A DNA stretch of 64,000 nt, from NCBI RefSeq assembly GCF_001704415.2, contig NC_030823.1:70866458-70930457 (forward strand), given 5' to 3'. The translations under genes were made by a program, and so were the position numbers. The DNA is from Capra hircus (lineage: Eukaryota > Chordata > Mammalia > Artiodactyla > Bovidae). Under the pieces are notes generated by a model. It had not been told where the DNA came from. It was given only the letters and a program-made list of their open reading frames with translations, and ran no database searches. Below, piece after piece: positions 11,505-24,849 of the stretch. How positions within the stretch are numbered: the stretch's first letter is position 1; every line of letters starts with the position of its first letter.

Positions 11505-13177
11505 TTCCTAAACCTGCTAGAGCCAAAAATGAACCCGTCTCCAAAGGGTGGAAAAACCCGTTCAACCCAGGCATAGTCTTTGGTTCTCAGAAGCTGCCTA
11601 TTTGTATTAAACCAACCAAGTAACTCATTTGGTGAAAAGGATTAAATGTTTTGAAAATATTATCATTTTCTTAAATCTTAGGTTTTGGGGACTGGGAAAT
11701 GGGAAGTTTAAGCTTCCCTCAAAGTTTTAGAAATTATGACTCAAGTATTACAGTAGAATTCTCTTACACTCTTGGTGTGCTCTTATCCTCTGAGGTATCT
11801 GTGTGTCTGCATCTAGTGTTCATCTGTATGTGTACAAACACAATCTGAACACATTGGGAGAGTGAGCTTTGCTTTCTAGTGTGGCTTGAGCAGTCTTTCC
11901 TTACCTGTCTTGCTTCTTATTGACTATCATCAAACACTTTAAGAAAATCAGATAAGAGTACTGGATAATTTTTATGCAGATAAGAGAACTTAGTAAGTTT
12001 CTAAGAAATTTACTTATTTCTCTGAAGGTGTCCCTTTTCTAGCAGGAAAGGTAGCATGCCCTGTGTTAGCTACATCTCTAATAGCTCAGGGGTCTTTGGC
12101 TGATTTCCTGCATTGCAGGCATCTGAAATCTAATGTCCAGAGAAAGGAAACTTGTATCTACCACTGAACTTCAGCCTGAAAAAGCACATAGAATAAGGAA
12201 AGCTGAATGTAATGACGGCGCTTCATTTGTGTGAAGACTCCATTTAGCAGGGGTTGATTTTACCTTGTGAAGGAAATTGCCAGCCTGTATACCATCACAT
12301 CACTTAAATGGAGGTCACTTATCTAGCAAATCCATCCAGAAAGGGAAAGTGGGAGGATGCTAAAAAGGCCTTTGAGCAACTGGCTAAGTGAAACGGTAAG
12401 AGAGCATCAGTTTTTACTTCAGGAGAGAAAGAAATCCCCTTGTTCTCAGGCACGGGTAATTTAGTTTTGATCTATCCTTCTTTTTAAAGGTAATTCACCA
12501 AGTGTGGTTGTCTCTTTTCCTGATTTATAGTTGAAGAACACAGCCCCAGAGCAGTGCATTACAGGAGATGGGCACACAGGGAACTACAGATGATTGACTT
12601 GGTGGTTTGGGAACTGTGCTTCCTAACTTCTGAGGTTCTTGTTAGCTCTGAAATTCTTTGATTCAAGTCATCAAGAAGAAGCTAGGTTGCATAGCTAGGT
12701 GTGCACAATTTTAGGAGATGCGTTGTGTATTGCTGGGGAACCCGTGCCGCGGCTTCCACATCACCTAAGCCTTGCGGGCTGAGTGTGGCCATTCTTCCTT
12801 GTTGGTGTCACCTGAAGGCCTGGAGGGGGGACATGCTCGCAGGGTCCACTGGCAGCCTTGTTGGAGGGCTGGCCTTTGCAGCCCCGTTGAGGGATGGCTT
12901 TTCTTCTCTTGCATTCTGTTAGTGTCCTGTGCCGTGGTTCACTCTACCAAGTTGTTGGTGAGGGGGGAGCATAACCCATTCCTAGAGGAATAAACCTTGG
13001 TCTTCAGACCATATTCGGTGTGAGGCCCAAGAAAGTGGATGGTCCTGGCAGTTACTGCCTCGCAGAGAGTCAGTATTACTCGACAGCAGCTTCTACTACT
13101 GAGTTTTTTCCTAATTGTTTTTTCATGCTGCTTATTAATTCTTGTTAGTTTACTTTTCTCCAAATGTGAAGAATGAA

Positions 13178-13347
13178 AAGTGAAAGTCTTAGTTGCTCAG
13201 TCATGTCCAATTCTTTGTGACCCCATGGACTGTAGCCTGCAGACGCCTCTGTCCATGGAATTCTCCAGGCAAGAATACTTGGAGTGGGTTGTTCCCTTTT
13301 CCAGGGGGTTTTCCTGATTCTTTACCATCTGAGCCACCAAGGTACCT
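13178..13347 (-). repeat. Bov-tA SINE with internal deletion
   Basis: Antisense Bov-tA in which the B-box-containing part is missing: TTTTCCTGA joins straight to TTCTTTACCATCTGAGCC. It lies between two copies of a roughly 44-bp flanking sequence (13131-13174 and 13367-13412). Confidence 0.88.
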
Positions 13348-13689
13348 CTTACTAACTTTTTTTAAACTTATTAACCCTTTTGGTTTATTTTTCTCCAAAT
13401 GTGAGAAGTATGGAAATTAGGAAGAATTTGTAGAATTTTATCATCTTGATTTTTTGAACCCAGTTCTCTGTTTTCTTTATTAGTGGGGGTGGGCCGGAAA
13501 AGGAGCTGCAAAGACAGTGACAGTGACTTGCTGAATCTTCTTTTCTTTCCTTAGCTATATCTTGCGTAGAGCATCAAATTGCACCCTTTTTCTTGTTTGA
13601 TTGGTGACTTTTTGTGATTTTTTTTTCCCTATTCGCTTGTTTATTTTGTTGGAAATTAGGAGAGGAAAAAAATCTGTAGTCCAGATTTA

Positions 13690-14569
<880 letters not shown>

Positions 14570-15883
14570 TAGCTACTCTTTCTCTATCGCTGTCTTGGGT
14601 TTTCTTTTCTCTCATCAGCTAAGTGTTGTGTCTTGAAGCCTTTGTGTACGTTGGGCTAAGTGGTATGGCTTGATGAGTTCAGTCCTGCACAGGAGCATTT
14701 GTACTTCTTACTAACCAGTTAAGATTTCTTGATGTCTTTTTTGCCAAGAGTTAGTGTTTTTCCTATTGATTTTCTTATGATGAGCTGTTGGCTTAAGATA
14801 CTTGTAGACTTAAAGGCTATTTTGCTGGGAGAGAGGAGGTAGGTCAGATTCTCTGTCCAGTTCACCTTCATATCTATCTCCCTGTAGTGCTTAGCACAGC
14901 AGGTATTACCAGTTGATTGCCCAATTAAGAATTTCTGAATAAAATTTTGTTTCCCTGGTGACCCCAGTTTTCTGTAAGAGACAGTATTAATAGTCGTAGT
15001 GTTTGTATTGTTAATTTATATTTGTTTTCTCTATAATCCCTTCTAAAAGTATAGTAATGAAGAATCTAGGTCAATAGCCATACACAAGTATAAAACTTAC
15101 TTTTCTCTTAGAGGTTTCCTATTGAGTGGAGATTAATTATATTAGAAGTATGAAAAGCGGGCCATGTGGAGACATGGCAGTAACAGGGTGCAGACGTGTT
15201 GAAAGGTGCTTTCTCTTTTTAAAACACTATTTGGTTTGTAAAGAATCCTGTTCTTTATATATAGGATTGAACTAGGTAGGTCATTGGTTCACTAGAAAAT
15301 GTCCGGAGTGGCCCAGGTGGCGCGGGAGGAAACATGTTTATTTTGGTGGCATTCAGGGTGATGTGTTTCACTCTGGAAAGCAAAGGGCGCATGTGGCTTT
15401 TATCCAGAAGGACCTGGGGCTTTTTTTCAGTCTGGAGTGCTGGAGCAGACAACTGAGAGGACTCTTTCCTGGATGGCTGGTGCGGATGCCGAGCCGAGAG
15501 ATTATCTTTGAGCATCAGCAACTCTGCGAGGGCTGGTCCCGTGATTTCTCTCTAGAGCTGCTACCTTGCTCATTTCACCCACTCAGCCAGTAGACCTAGT
15601 TCCTACCCTGTACCTCCCCTAGTTCCTGTCTTGAGACATTTTGCCAAACAGGGCTGAGAGGAATGAAGTGAAAGATGGTGACCGGCTCTATGCCAGCCCT
15701 TCCTCTACGGGAACACAGCTCAAAGCCACAGCTCTTCCCAGGAGCACGCCAGCAGTGCCTTCTCATGGGAGAGGGGACTCTGCCTGTGTGCCCTGAAATA
15801 AGGGAGTGACTTAAAGGTTTCCCATGCTGGCAGCGTTGTGTCCTGAACAGCATAGATTTCCTCACATCACAGAATACTAAATT

Positions 15884-16099
15884 GGGATCCCATATGGCGC
15901 TAGTGGTAAAGAACCCACCTGCCAGTGCAGGAGATACAACAGACGTAGGTTTGATCCCTGGGTCGGGAAGACCCCGTGGAGTAGGAAATGGCAACCCACT
16001 CTAGTATTCTTGCCTGGAGAATCCCACAGACAGAGAAGCCTGGCAGGCTGCTATCCATGGAGTCACAAAAAGTTGGACACGAGTGAATGACCAAGCATA
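15884..16099 (+). repeat. Bov-tA SINE
   Basis: GGGATCCCATATGGCGCTAG head, GGTTTGATCCCTGGGTCGGG, and Bov-A body ending GAATGACCAAGCATAG. Confidence 0.93.
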
Positions 16100-16267
16100 G
16101 ATATACACAGCATAGATCTCAAAGACAATGCCCTGCATTTGTATTTTGCTTCAGAGTTTTCACGCTTTGTTAGACTATGCATTTAACTTGCTCAAAGTCC
16201 ACTATACATGTTGGCACTAAAGAGAAAGAGAGGGATACAAAATTAAAACCAAGTTGGCGATTCCGCT

Positions 16268-16544
16268 CGGAGAAGGCAATGGCAACCCACTCCAGTACTC
16301 TTGCCTGGCAAATCCCATGGATGGAGGAGCCTGGTAGGCTGCAGTCCATGGGGTCGCTAGAAGTCAGACACGACTGAGCGACTTCACTTTCACCTTTCAC
16401 TTTCAAGCATTGGAGAAGGAAATGGCAACCCACTCCAGTGTTCTTGCCTGGAGAATCCCAGGGACGGGGGAGCCTGGTGGGCTGCCGTCTCTGGGGTTGC
16501 ACAGAGTCGGACACGACTGAAGTGACTTAGCAGCAGCAACAGCA
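16268..16544 (+). repeat. Bov-A2 SINE with target duplication
   Basis: Complete dimer with (CAG/CAA)n tail. The flanks GCGATTCCGCT (16257-16267) and GCGATTCCACT (16545-16555) differ at one base and mark the insertion site. Confidence 0.95.
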
Positions 16545-16919
16545 GCGATTCCACTTGCTGTTGTCTTCAGTGGACACATAGCGCAATCCTATTGTATCTC
16601 ATTGCACTAAAGACGATTCTGATATTTCTGTTTCTGTACCTTAGGTAGACATGGGCTATGCATGGAAGCAGGTCAGTGCAGCTCATGTTTTTACCAAATT
16701 ATTAGCATCTCTCCCCTCCCTGGAGGTTGTGCTGGGCTTACTGAGAGAGACATGCCAATCCCTGGAGTGGCATGTCAGCCTGGGTATGGACTCTACTTCG
16801 TGGATGATATGGAGGCATTCTCAAGGGTAATTGAGGTCCTGTGAAACTTTTACCTTACCCTTTAATTTTAGAAAATACTCTCAGTGGAAGGTATGATTCC
16901 ACTTTTTTAAAAAATGTTG

Positions 16920-17030
16920 ATTCTCTAAGCCCAGTGAGGTGGGCATGGCGGATGTCATCTCCATTGTATAAGAAGGTAAATTCCTCACCCAAGGTCATGC
17001 ACAGCTAGGACCTGGTTTCCACTGCTTCCC
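16920..17030 (-). repeat. MIR remnant
   Basis: CATCTCCATTGTATAAGAAG and CACCCAAGGTCATGCACAGC resemble the antisense MIR core. Short and diverged. Confidence 0.5.
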
Positions 17031-17246
17031 TATGGCCATTCTCTCCAGACTGGGTTAGATTTAGTGGGGGCACAGGGCAGGACCACCACATATGATGATG
17101 CAACCCTGCATCGGGGACAACTGGAAAGCAGTTTGCTGAGTCCTCAGAGCACCCTGACCTAAAACTGCACCTGTGCTGAGGGGTGACCTTCTCTTTCTAA
17201 TTTACACAAGGAAGTCCACTGCGTTTGCAGGGGTTTTGTTTAAGGC

Positions 17247-19245
17247 TCAGTTTAGTTCAGTCGCTCAGTCGTGTCTGACTGTTTGCGACTCTGGACTGCA
17301 GCACGCCAGTCTTCCCTGTCCATCACCAACTCCCGGAGCCTATTCAAACTCATGTCCATCATGTCAGTGATGCCATCCAGCCATCTCATCTTCTGTCTTC
17401 CCCTTCTCCTCCTGCCTTCAATCTTTCCCAGCATCAAGGTCTTTTCCAAGGAGTCAGTTCTTCGCATCAGGTGGCCAAAGTACTGGAGTTTCAGCTTCAG
17501 CATCAGTCCATCCAATGAATATTCAGGAGTGATTTCCTTTAGGATGGACTGGTTGGATCTCCTTGCAGTCCAAGGGACTTTCAAGAGTCTTTTCCAACAC
17601 CGCAGTTCAAAAGCATCAATTCTTCAGTGCTCGGCTTTCTTTATAGTCCAACTCTCACATCCATACATGACTACTGAAAAAACCATAGCTTGAACTAGAC
17701 AGACCTTTGTTGGTAAAGTAATGTCTCTGCTTTTAAATATGCTGTTGGTCATAGCTTTTCTTCCAAGGAGAAAGTGTCTTTTAATTCCACGGCTGCAGTC
17801 ACCATCTGCAATGATTTTGAAGCCCCCCCAAAATAACATCTGTCACTGTTTCCCCATCTGTTTGCCATGAAGTGATGGGACCAGATGCCATGATCTTAGT
17901 TTTCTGAATGTTGAGTTTCAAACCAACCTTTTCACTCTCCTCTTTCACTTTCATCATGAGGCTCTTTAGTTCTTCTTCACTTTCTGCCATAAGGGTGGTA
18001 TCATTTGCATATGTGAGGTTATTGATATTTCTCCTGGCAATCTTGATTCCAGCTTGTGCTTCATCCAGCCTTGCATTTTGCATAATGTATTCTGTATATA
18101 AGTTAAATAAGCAGGGTGACAATATACAGCCTTGACGTACTCCTTTCTCAATTTGGAACCAGTCTGTTGTTCCATGTCCAGTTCTAACTGTTACTTCTTC
18201 ACCTGCATACAGATTTCTCAGGAGGTAGGTCAGATGGTCTGGTATTCCCATCTCTTTCTGAATTCTCCACAGTTTGTTGTGATCCACACAGTCAAAGGCT
18301 TTGGCATAGTTAATAAAGCAAAGTGAAGTGAAGTCACTCAGTCGTGTCCAACTCTTTGCGACCCCGTGGAATGTAGCCCACCAGGCTCCTCCGTCCTTGG
18401 GATTCTCCGGGCAAGAATACTGGAGTGGATTGCCATTTCCCTCTCCAGGGGAACTTCCCGACCCAGGGATCAAACCCAGGTCCTTTGCATTGCGGGCAGA
18501 CGCTTTAACCTCTGAGCCACCAGGGAAGCCAAAAGTAGATGTTTTTTCTGGAACTCTCTTGATTTTTCTATGATTCAGTGGATGTTGGCAATTTGATCTC
18601 TGGTTCCTCTGCCTTTTCTGAATCCAGCTTGAACATCTGAAAGTTCATGGTTCATGTACTGTTGAAGGCTGGCTTGGAGAATTTTGAGCATTACTTTGCT
18701 AGCGTGTGAGATGAGTGCAATTGTGTGGTAGTTTGAGCATTCTTTGGCATTGCCTTTCTTTGGGATTGGAATGAGAACTGACCTTTTCCAGTCCTGTGGC
18801 CGCTGCTGAGTTTCCCAGATTTGCTGGCATATTGAGTGCAGCACTTTCACAGCATCATCTTTTAGGATTTGAAATAGCTCAGCTGAATTCCATCACCTCC
18901 ACTAGCTTTGTTAGTAGTGATGCTTTCTAAGGCCCACTTGACTTCACATTCCAGAATATCTGGCTCTAGGTGAGTGATCACATCATCATGGTTATCTGGG
19001 TCATGAAGATCTTTTTGTATAATTCTTCTGTGTATTCTTGCCACCTCTTCTTAAAATCTTCTGCTTCTGTTAGGTCCATATCATTTCCGTCCTTTATTGT
19101 GCCCATCTTTGCATGAAATTTTCCCTTGGTATCTCTACTTTTCTTAAAGAGATTTCTAGCCTTTCCCATTCTATTGTTTTTCTCTATTTCTTTGCATTGA
19201 TCACTGAGGAAGGCTTTCTTATCTCTGCTATTCTTTGGAACTCTG
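17247..19245 (-). mobile_element. BovB LINE, 5'-truncated, antisense
   Basis: About 1.8 kb of BovB after removing a nested Bov-tA (18324-18530). The minus-strand frames run in order toward the 3' end: 19169-18862 (MGKARNLFKKSR, WQEYTEELYKK), 18850-18575 (RSVLIPIPKKGN, GFRKGRGTRDQIANIH), 18290-17799 (reverse transcriptase palm) and 17584-17252 (carboxy end). They are broken by stops and frameshifts. The palm box reads YAND (18000-18011) instead of YADD, so the second catalytic-pair Asp position is altered. It is a dead copy. Confidence 0.93.
18324..18530 (-). repeat. Bov-tA SINE nested in BovB
   Basis: Antisense Bov-tA splits the BovB palm region: AGTTAATAAAGCA on the left, AAAAGTAGATG on the right. 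Left AAAG and right AAAAG hint at a short target duplication. The SINE is younger than this BovB. Confidence 0.94.
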
Positions 19246-19436
19246 TATTCAACATGGGGCAGAAATGGACACAGATAGTGTTGGCTTCTTCCTAGGATTC
19301 TGTTCTTTGCTGCAACTCCTCCAAATCCTACCCTTTCTTGAGGAATTTAGAAACTTAAAATTATTTTTTTAAGCTTGGAAATTTTACAGTTGCACCAAAT
19401 TCTGTGCCTTTTTCCCAACAACTTCTTAATGACCAA

Positions 19437-19842
19437 CTAAAATATACCTCAGAGATATTGTAGGTCCCATTCCACAAATTTTGATTTCCCAGTGAATGTA
19501 AAAGTTATGTTTACGCTATAACTGTAAACATAGCTGTTTATTAAGTGTGCAGTAGCATTATGTCTAAAAAGGTTCATATGCCTTCATTAAAATTAACTAA
19601 TTTATTGCTAAAAATTGCTAACCATCATCTGTGCCTTCAGTGAGCTGTAATCTTTTTGTTGGTAGGTGGTTTGAAATACTGCAAAAAAATTACCAAAATA
19701 TGACACAGATACATGAAGTGAGCAAATGCCGTTGAAAAAATGGCACCAATGGACTTGCTCAGTGTTGGTTGTCACAAACCTTCAGCTTGTTCAAAAAAAA
19801 TGCAGTGTCTGTGAAGCGCAATAAAGTGAGGTCTGCCTGTAC
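19437..19842 (-). mobile_element. Tigger1-like DNA transposon, internally deleted
   Basis: Both ends match a pogo-type Tigger element: ATACCTCAGAGATATTGTAG at the left and GCGCAATAAAGTGAGGTCTG then CCTGTA at the right. Inside are GTTATGTTTACGCTATAAC and GCTAACCATCATCTGTGCC, and then the sequence jumps to the far end (TACCAAAATATGACACAG). The transposase region is absent, so it is a non-autonomous derivative. Confidence 0.8.
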
Positions 19843-19849
19843 TCTGTTA

Positions 19850-20580
19850 GACCCTGGGCTTGTTCCTAGGAATGCGGTTATGAAAAGACAGACCCAGCCT
19901 CGGCTCTCCCAGTGTTTGCAGTAGTCAGGGGCAGCATCCATAGGTTAGAGCTGTAAGTGTTTTGATAGTGGCACACCTGGGGGTTGTCTCTTCACTCCAA
20001 ACATAGGAGGTCAGGGAGGGAAGTCTTCCTCACAGGTGGGAAATTCATGCAGAACCCAAGGGGTAGTGCTGAGTTAGGCAGAGAGAAGGGCCGGGAATAT
20101 CCCAGGCTGATGAAAGGAATGTATAGACAAGAACAGCAGTGAGGGAGCGCTGAAGTTTGAAGAGACACAGAACAGCGCTCCTCAGACTTTGATGTGTATA
20201 TGAAATCACCTACAGATCAAAATTTGTATATCTCTATTCAGATAGGTCTACCAAAGGGCCTGAGATTCTGCTCCAGGTGCTGCCAGTGCTGCTGGGCCAA
20301 GTAGCACACTCTGAGGAGCAAGGACAGAAAACAGCCTCAGTGAAAGCTGACTTCCATGCCTCTCTCTTTTGCGGCACCCAAGGCGGTGCCTGACACAGAA
20401 GGTGCTCCACCTGAATTGATGGAGCACTATCTCTTGAATAAATGAGGAGTCACCAGTGAACCTGGAGAGGTTGGGAAGGGCCAGTCATGCAGCCACATTT
20501 AAGAGTTTAGAATTTATCTTAAGGGTAGAGGTGGTGGGACCAGAGAGTGGGGTGAGGGGCGTTGAGGGGTTTTAAACAGG
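19850..20580 (+). repeat. Possible sense L2 remnant interrupted by MER5A
   Basis: GAGGGAAGTCTTCCTCACAG and CAGAGAGAAGGGCCGGGAA resemble the sense L2 body, and TTTAGAATTTATCTTAAGGG continues after the MER5A. Weak similarity judged by eye. Confidence 0.4.
20172..20325 (+). mobile_element. MER5A-like hAT DNA element
   Basis: GCTCCTCAGACTTTGATGTG, AAATCACCTACAGATC, GAGATTCTGCTCCAGGTGCT and CACACTCTGAGGAGCAAGG follow the MER5A order with terminal inverted repeats. Non-autonomous fossil. Confidence 0.7.
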
Positions 20581-20596
20581 GTTTGTTTTTTGTTCA

Positions 20597-21060
20597 GTCA
20601 CTAAGTTGTGTCCAACTCTTTGCAACCCCATAGACTGCAGCATACCAGGCTTCCCTGTCCTTCTCCAAGAGTTGACTCAAACTCATGTCCATTGAGTCAG
20701 TAATGCCATCCAACCATCTCATCCTCTGTCATCCCCTTCTCTTGCCTTCAATCATTCCCAGCATCAGGGTCTTTTCCACTGAGTCAGTTCTTCACATCAA
20801 GTGGCCCAAGTATTGGAGCTTCAGCTTCAGCATCAGTTCTTCCAGTGAATATTCAAGGTTGATTTCCTTTAGGATTGACTGGTTTGATCTCCTTGCTGTC
20901 CAAGGGACTCTCAAGAGTCACCTCTAGCACCACAGTTTCAAAGCATCAACTCTTCTGCTCAGCCTTCTTTATGGTCCAACTCTCACATCCATACATGACT
21001 ACTGGAAAAACCATAGCTTTGACTAGACAGACTTTTGTTGGCAAAGTGATGGCTCTGCAG
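20597..21060 (-). mobile_element. BovB LINE 3' end, antisense
   Basis: Antisense BovB from the 3' tail (GTTCAGTCACTAAGTTGTG) to the post-palm region (AGACTTTTGTTGGCAAAGTG). Stops and small deletions are scattered through it. A Bov-A2 sits directly against its truncated end. Confidence 0.92.
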
Positions 21061-21063
21061 GGT

Positions 21064-21338
21064 TGCTGCTGCTGCTACTGCTGCTAAGTCGCTTCAGTCG
21101 TGTGCGACTCTGTGTAACCTGATAGACGGCAGCCTGCCAGGCTCCCCTGTCCCTGGGATTCTCCAGGCAAGAAAACTGGAGTGGGTTGCCATTTCCTTCT
21201 CCAATGCATGAAAGTGAAAAGTGAAAGTGAAGTCGCTCAGTCGTGTCCGACTCTTAGTGACCCCATGGACTGCAGCCCACCAGGCTCCTCCGTCCATGGG
21301 ATTTTCCAGGCAAGAGTACTGGAGTGGGGTGCCATTGC
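21064..21338 (-). repeat. Bov-A2 SINE (dimer)
   Basis: Antisense dimer with its (CTG)n tail at the left end and the CACTTTC-type linker in the middle, abutting the BovB copy. Confidence 0.93.
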
Positions 21339-21962
21339 AGGGGTAATTGTGTATTAATCAGATTTTCATTTCAGAAAGACAACTTCATCAGAGAGTGGAG
21401 ATGGAATACAACATAGGAGACAGGAGGTGGGGGGCTTGTTAAGAATCACCCCAGTGACAAGATGGTTGTGGGCTTCTGGCGGAGGGATGGGGAAGAGGCA
21501 ATTGAGATGGAGAGGTGTCTGGGGAAATGGGAGGAGACTGAGTGTAGGGATTTTTCTGGTGCTGCCTTCTGATGGGCAAGCTGATCTAGCTCATAGTCCT
21601 CCTGGAGGAGGTGCTTGGTTTACTGAGTGACTTTAAATGAACCTGATATTTACCAAGAAACAAATGGGTGACCAATGAGTGACTCAGAGCAAGCACTTCA
21701 GAGCCAAGGAGCAAGCTGTGTGAGGCTGAACTGACCAGCAGTGGCCTGGGAGGAACAGATTGAACAGAGATGGATGGGAGGAGGGGAAGGAGGAGGCCGA
21801 GTCTGTGGCTCCTTTCACAGTTTGCAGTTCAGTAGCTCGAAAACTTCAGCATTTTAAAGCTGTTCAGAGTGCCCTGAAGAAAAAGTTATTCCTTTGAGAT
21901 TTTAAAATGTGAAATGTCACTCTTTAAAGGAATGTTTTTTTCTCTGATATTTACATTGGTGA

Positions 21963-22158
21963 TGGGTTAGTCTCTAAGTCATGTCTGACTCTGAAACTCT
22001 ATGGACTGCAGCCCACCAGGCTCTTCTGTCTGTGAAGTTTCCCAGGTAAGAATACTGGAGTGGTTGCCATTTCCTTCTCCAGGGGATATTCCTGACCCAG
22101 GGATCAAACTCGGGTTTTCTGCATTGGAGGCAGATTCCTTATGGACACCAGGGAAGCT
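21963..22158 (-). repeat. Bov-tA SINE, diverged
   Basis: Antisense Bov-A body (GACTGCAGCCCACCAGGCTC) and a shortened tRNA head (CATTGGAGGCAGATTCCTTA, then CACCAGGGAAGC) missing several bases. Confidence 0.88.
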
Positions 22159-23240
22159 GGAAAACACATATGAAGGCTTAAAGAAGAAAATCAATCACCC
22201 CAAAGACTCAAAGACTCCAAGAAATACTACTATACCTTACACTTTCTGGTGTTTTGTCTTGCAGATGTTACATAATTGAAACTTCTACATGTATTCAATA
22301 TGAAATAATACCTTTAATCTTTTATCATGAAAACATCATAACAATATCCTTATAAAAATTCCCCATAAATATAATTTAGAAGGAATTTTATTAATACTTC
22401 CTTTATTGCTAGATATTTATGAACTCTAAATTTTCTTGATTAAACACAATGCTGGCATGAAAATCTTTGTGCAAAGATATTAGTTGACATTCTGAAATAT
22501 TTCCTAGAAGTTGAAAATTACTGTGTCAAAGAATGTGAACCAAGGTTCCTGAGACATTTTGCCAAATAGCGTTTCAGAATTGAACCCATTTCCAAGTTCA
22601 CTTGCAGACTGTGTCTGACTCATTGAACTGCTCCAGCATTGAATATTGAATCATTTTAAAAGATCAAATTGCCTACAATTACAGGGTTTTTTTTGTTTAA
22701 CAAGTATTTTTAATGCAAGTGCAACTGAAGCATTTTTTCTTATTTAATATCCATTTAAAATTACTTTTTATATTAATTGTTCAGATTCTTTGCCATATGT
22801 TCTACTTAATTCTTGCGATTTTCTCATTGGTTTTCCTCATAAACTTTTAATAAATTGGTTTGTGCCCCCCCCACCCCCCCCATTGGTATTTGCAAGGACA
22901 ACTTTGTAGGAAAGATCTAACTATTGATAGGCATTCATGTTTTTGTTACCGTTGAGGGAGTTGGGAATAATTAGCAGAAGGCTTCATTGTGTTTTGGAAT
23001 GAGTGTGTGGAATACTATTATGTATCTTGGAGACTGGCTTATCTGAAAGGTTTCTTTCTATTTATTGGGCAGTCTAATCAGTAAACCTGGACCTTTTGGT
23101 ATTGCTATATATTTTGTATCATTCCTTAACTCATTCTCAGTATGCTGGATAAGTTTCTTAAATTAGTGACAGTCATCATTCCTGAACTCATTTAGCAAAT
23201 ATTTAGGTGTCATTTTTGTGCTGGCCAATTAGTTTCTCCA

Positions 23241-23431
23241 TTTTTCTTTTTTTTTAAAATATAAATTTATTTATTTTAATTGGAGGCGAATTACTTTACA
23301 ATATTGTATTGGTTTTGCCATACATCAACATGAATCCGCCACGGGTGTACACGTGTTCCCCATCCTGAACCCCCTTCCCTCCTCCCTCCCCGTACCATCC
23401 CTCTGGGTCATCCCAATGCACCAGCCCAAAG
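23241..23431 (-). mobile_element. Bovine L1 3' end, strongly truncated
   Basis: T-rich stretch, then TTTAATTGGAGGCGAATTAC and TCCCTCTGGGTCATCCCAAT: antisense L1 3' untranslated region, about 190 bp only. Confidence 0.9.
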
Positions 23432-23741
23432 TTAAGCAGTATTAGCCATGAGTGAAAGTACTCCACCCTCAGGACAACACTCCCCAGCATGTGACTAACT
23501 CTGCAACTCGTGGTGTGACTGGAAGCCCGGGTTTGGAAGCCTTGCATCAGCTTCTCCAGCAGAGAAGTGCAGGAAAAGGCAGCTTAGAGCCAGGAGAAGC
23601 TGTCAGCCAGTCCTTGATTACCTACTGCAGGCCTGTGGGTTTGAACCGCAGAGATCCACATGTGAGAAACCTACTCTGCCTTGAGGTGGTGGCAGTCTAG
23701 TTGTGAGGACAAATCATCGCTTGCCTAGTTTGCCAACAGAT

Positions 23742-24042
23742 TGTCTTTTCTTTTTCCAATTCATTTTTGACTGCTCCGGGTCTTCATTGCTGCGCTCGGG
23801 CTGCTCTCTAGCCGTGGTGTGCAGGCTTCTCATTGTGGTGCTTCTCTCGCTGCTGAGCACTCCAGGGTATGCATGCATTTCAGTAGCTGTGGCCCCTGGG
23901 CTCCTGGGCTCAGTAGTTGTAGCGCACAGGCTTAGTTGCCCTGAGGCATGTAGAATCTTCCTGGATCAGGAATCAACCTGTGTCCCCTGCGTTGGTAGGC
24001 AGATCCTTTACCACTGGACCACCACGGTGGTTACCACTACCA
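23742..24042 (-). repeat. CHR-type SINE, near full length
   Basis: Antisense element with TTCATTGCTGCGCTCGGG, CTTCTCATTGTGGTGCTTC, GGATCAGGAATCAACCTG and a CACTGGACCACCACG end. Short target duplication CCAACAGAT at 23733-23741 and 24043-24051. A GGTTACCACTACCA stretch precedes the right copy and is not part of the usual element. Confidence 0.85.
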
Positions 24043-24179
24043 CCAACAGATCGGTCACTTATTCAGTACTAGAAGCTGTTTATATATAAGGGATATTGAT
24101 ACTAAATCACACACATATTGAAAGCTGTTTTGCCTATTAAATTTTTTCTCTTTAGTTAAAGACTTTAAAAATACCATAT

Positions 24180-24540
24180 CTGTTGTTGTTCATTTGCTCA
24201 GTCATGTCCAACTCTTTGCAACCCTATGGACTGAAGCATGCCAGGCTTCCCTGTCCTTCACCATCTCCCAGAGTTGGCTCAAATTCATGTCCTTTGAGTC
24301 AGTGATGCTGTCCAACCATCTCATCCTCTGTCTTCTCTTTCTCCTCTTGCCTTCATTCTTTCCCAGAATCAGGGTCTTTTCCAATGAGTCAGTTCTTCCC
24401 ATCAGGTGGCTGAAGTATTGGAGTTTCAGCTTCAGCATCAGTCTTTCCAATGAATAATCAGGACTGGTTTTCTTTAGGATGGACTGGTTGGATCTCCTTG
24501 CTGTCCAAGGGACTCTCAAGAGTCTTCTCTGACACCACCT
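24180..24540 (-). mobile_element. BovB LINE 3' end with long flanking duplication
   Basis: Antisense BovB fragment of about 360 bp, from the tail (GTTCATTTGCTCAGTCATGT) to CTCAAGAGTCTTCTCTGACACC. Flanked by two imperfect copies of a 43-44 bp sequence, 24137-24179 and 24541-24584. Confidence 0.93.
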
Positions 24541-24849
24541 TTAAATTTTTTTCTCTTTGACTAAAGACTTTTAAAATACCATATGTAAGTTAAAAAATGT
24601 TTTTCAGTCTTTTTCTTTGTGGTTCTAACCTTTATATAATACTCAGGAAGCTCTTCTCCTTGCCTAAATAATAAACATATTCTTCCATTTTCCCTTCTGG
24701 TACTTTTAGAGCACTATTTGTTATCATCAATCTCTTTCTTTCCAATTTGAAATGCTCTTTTTTAAAATGCTAAATGTTCACATTCATGTATTTGTGTCTC
24801 TCCTCCTCTTTTTTTTTTTCAGGAATCTTTTTGTAACTTATTAGCTTTG

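Noticed and set aside
17799..18473. 224-codon reverse transcriptase frame as a possible domesticated gene
   Set aside because: The frame starts inside the nested Bov-tA, has a changed catalytic box (YAND), and is only part of a broken BovB.
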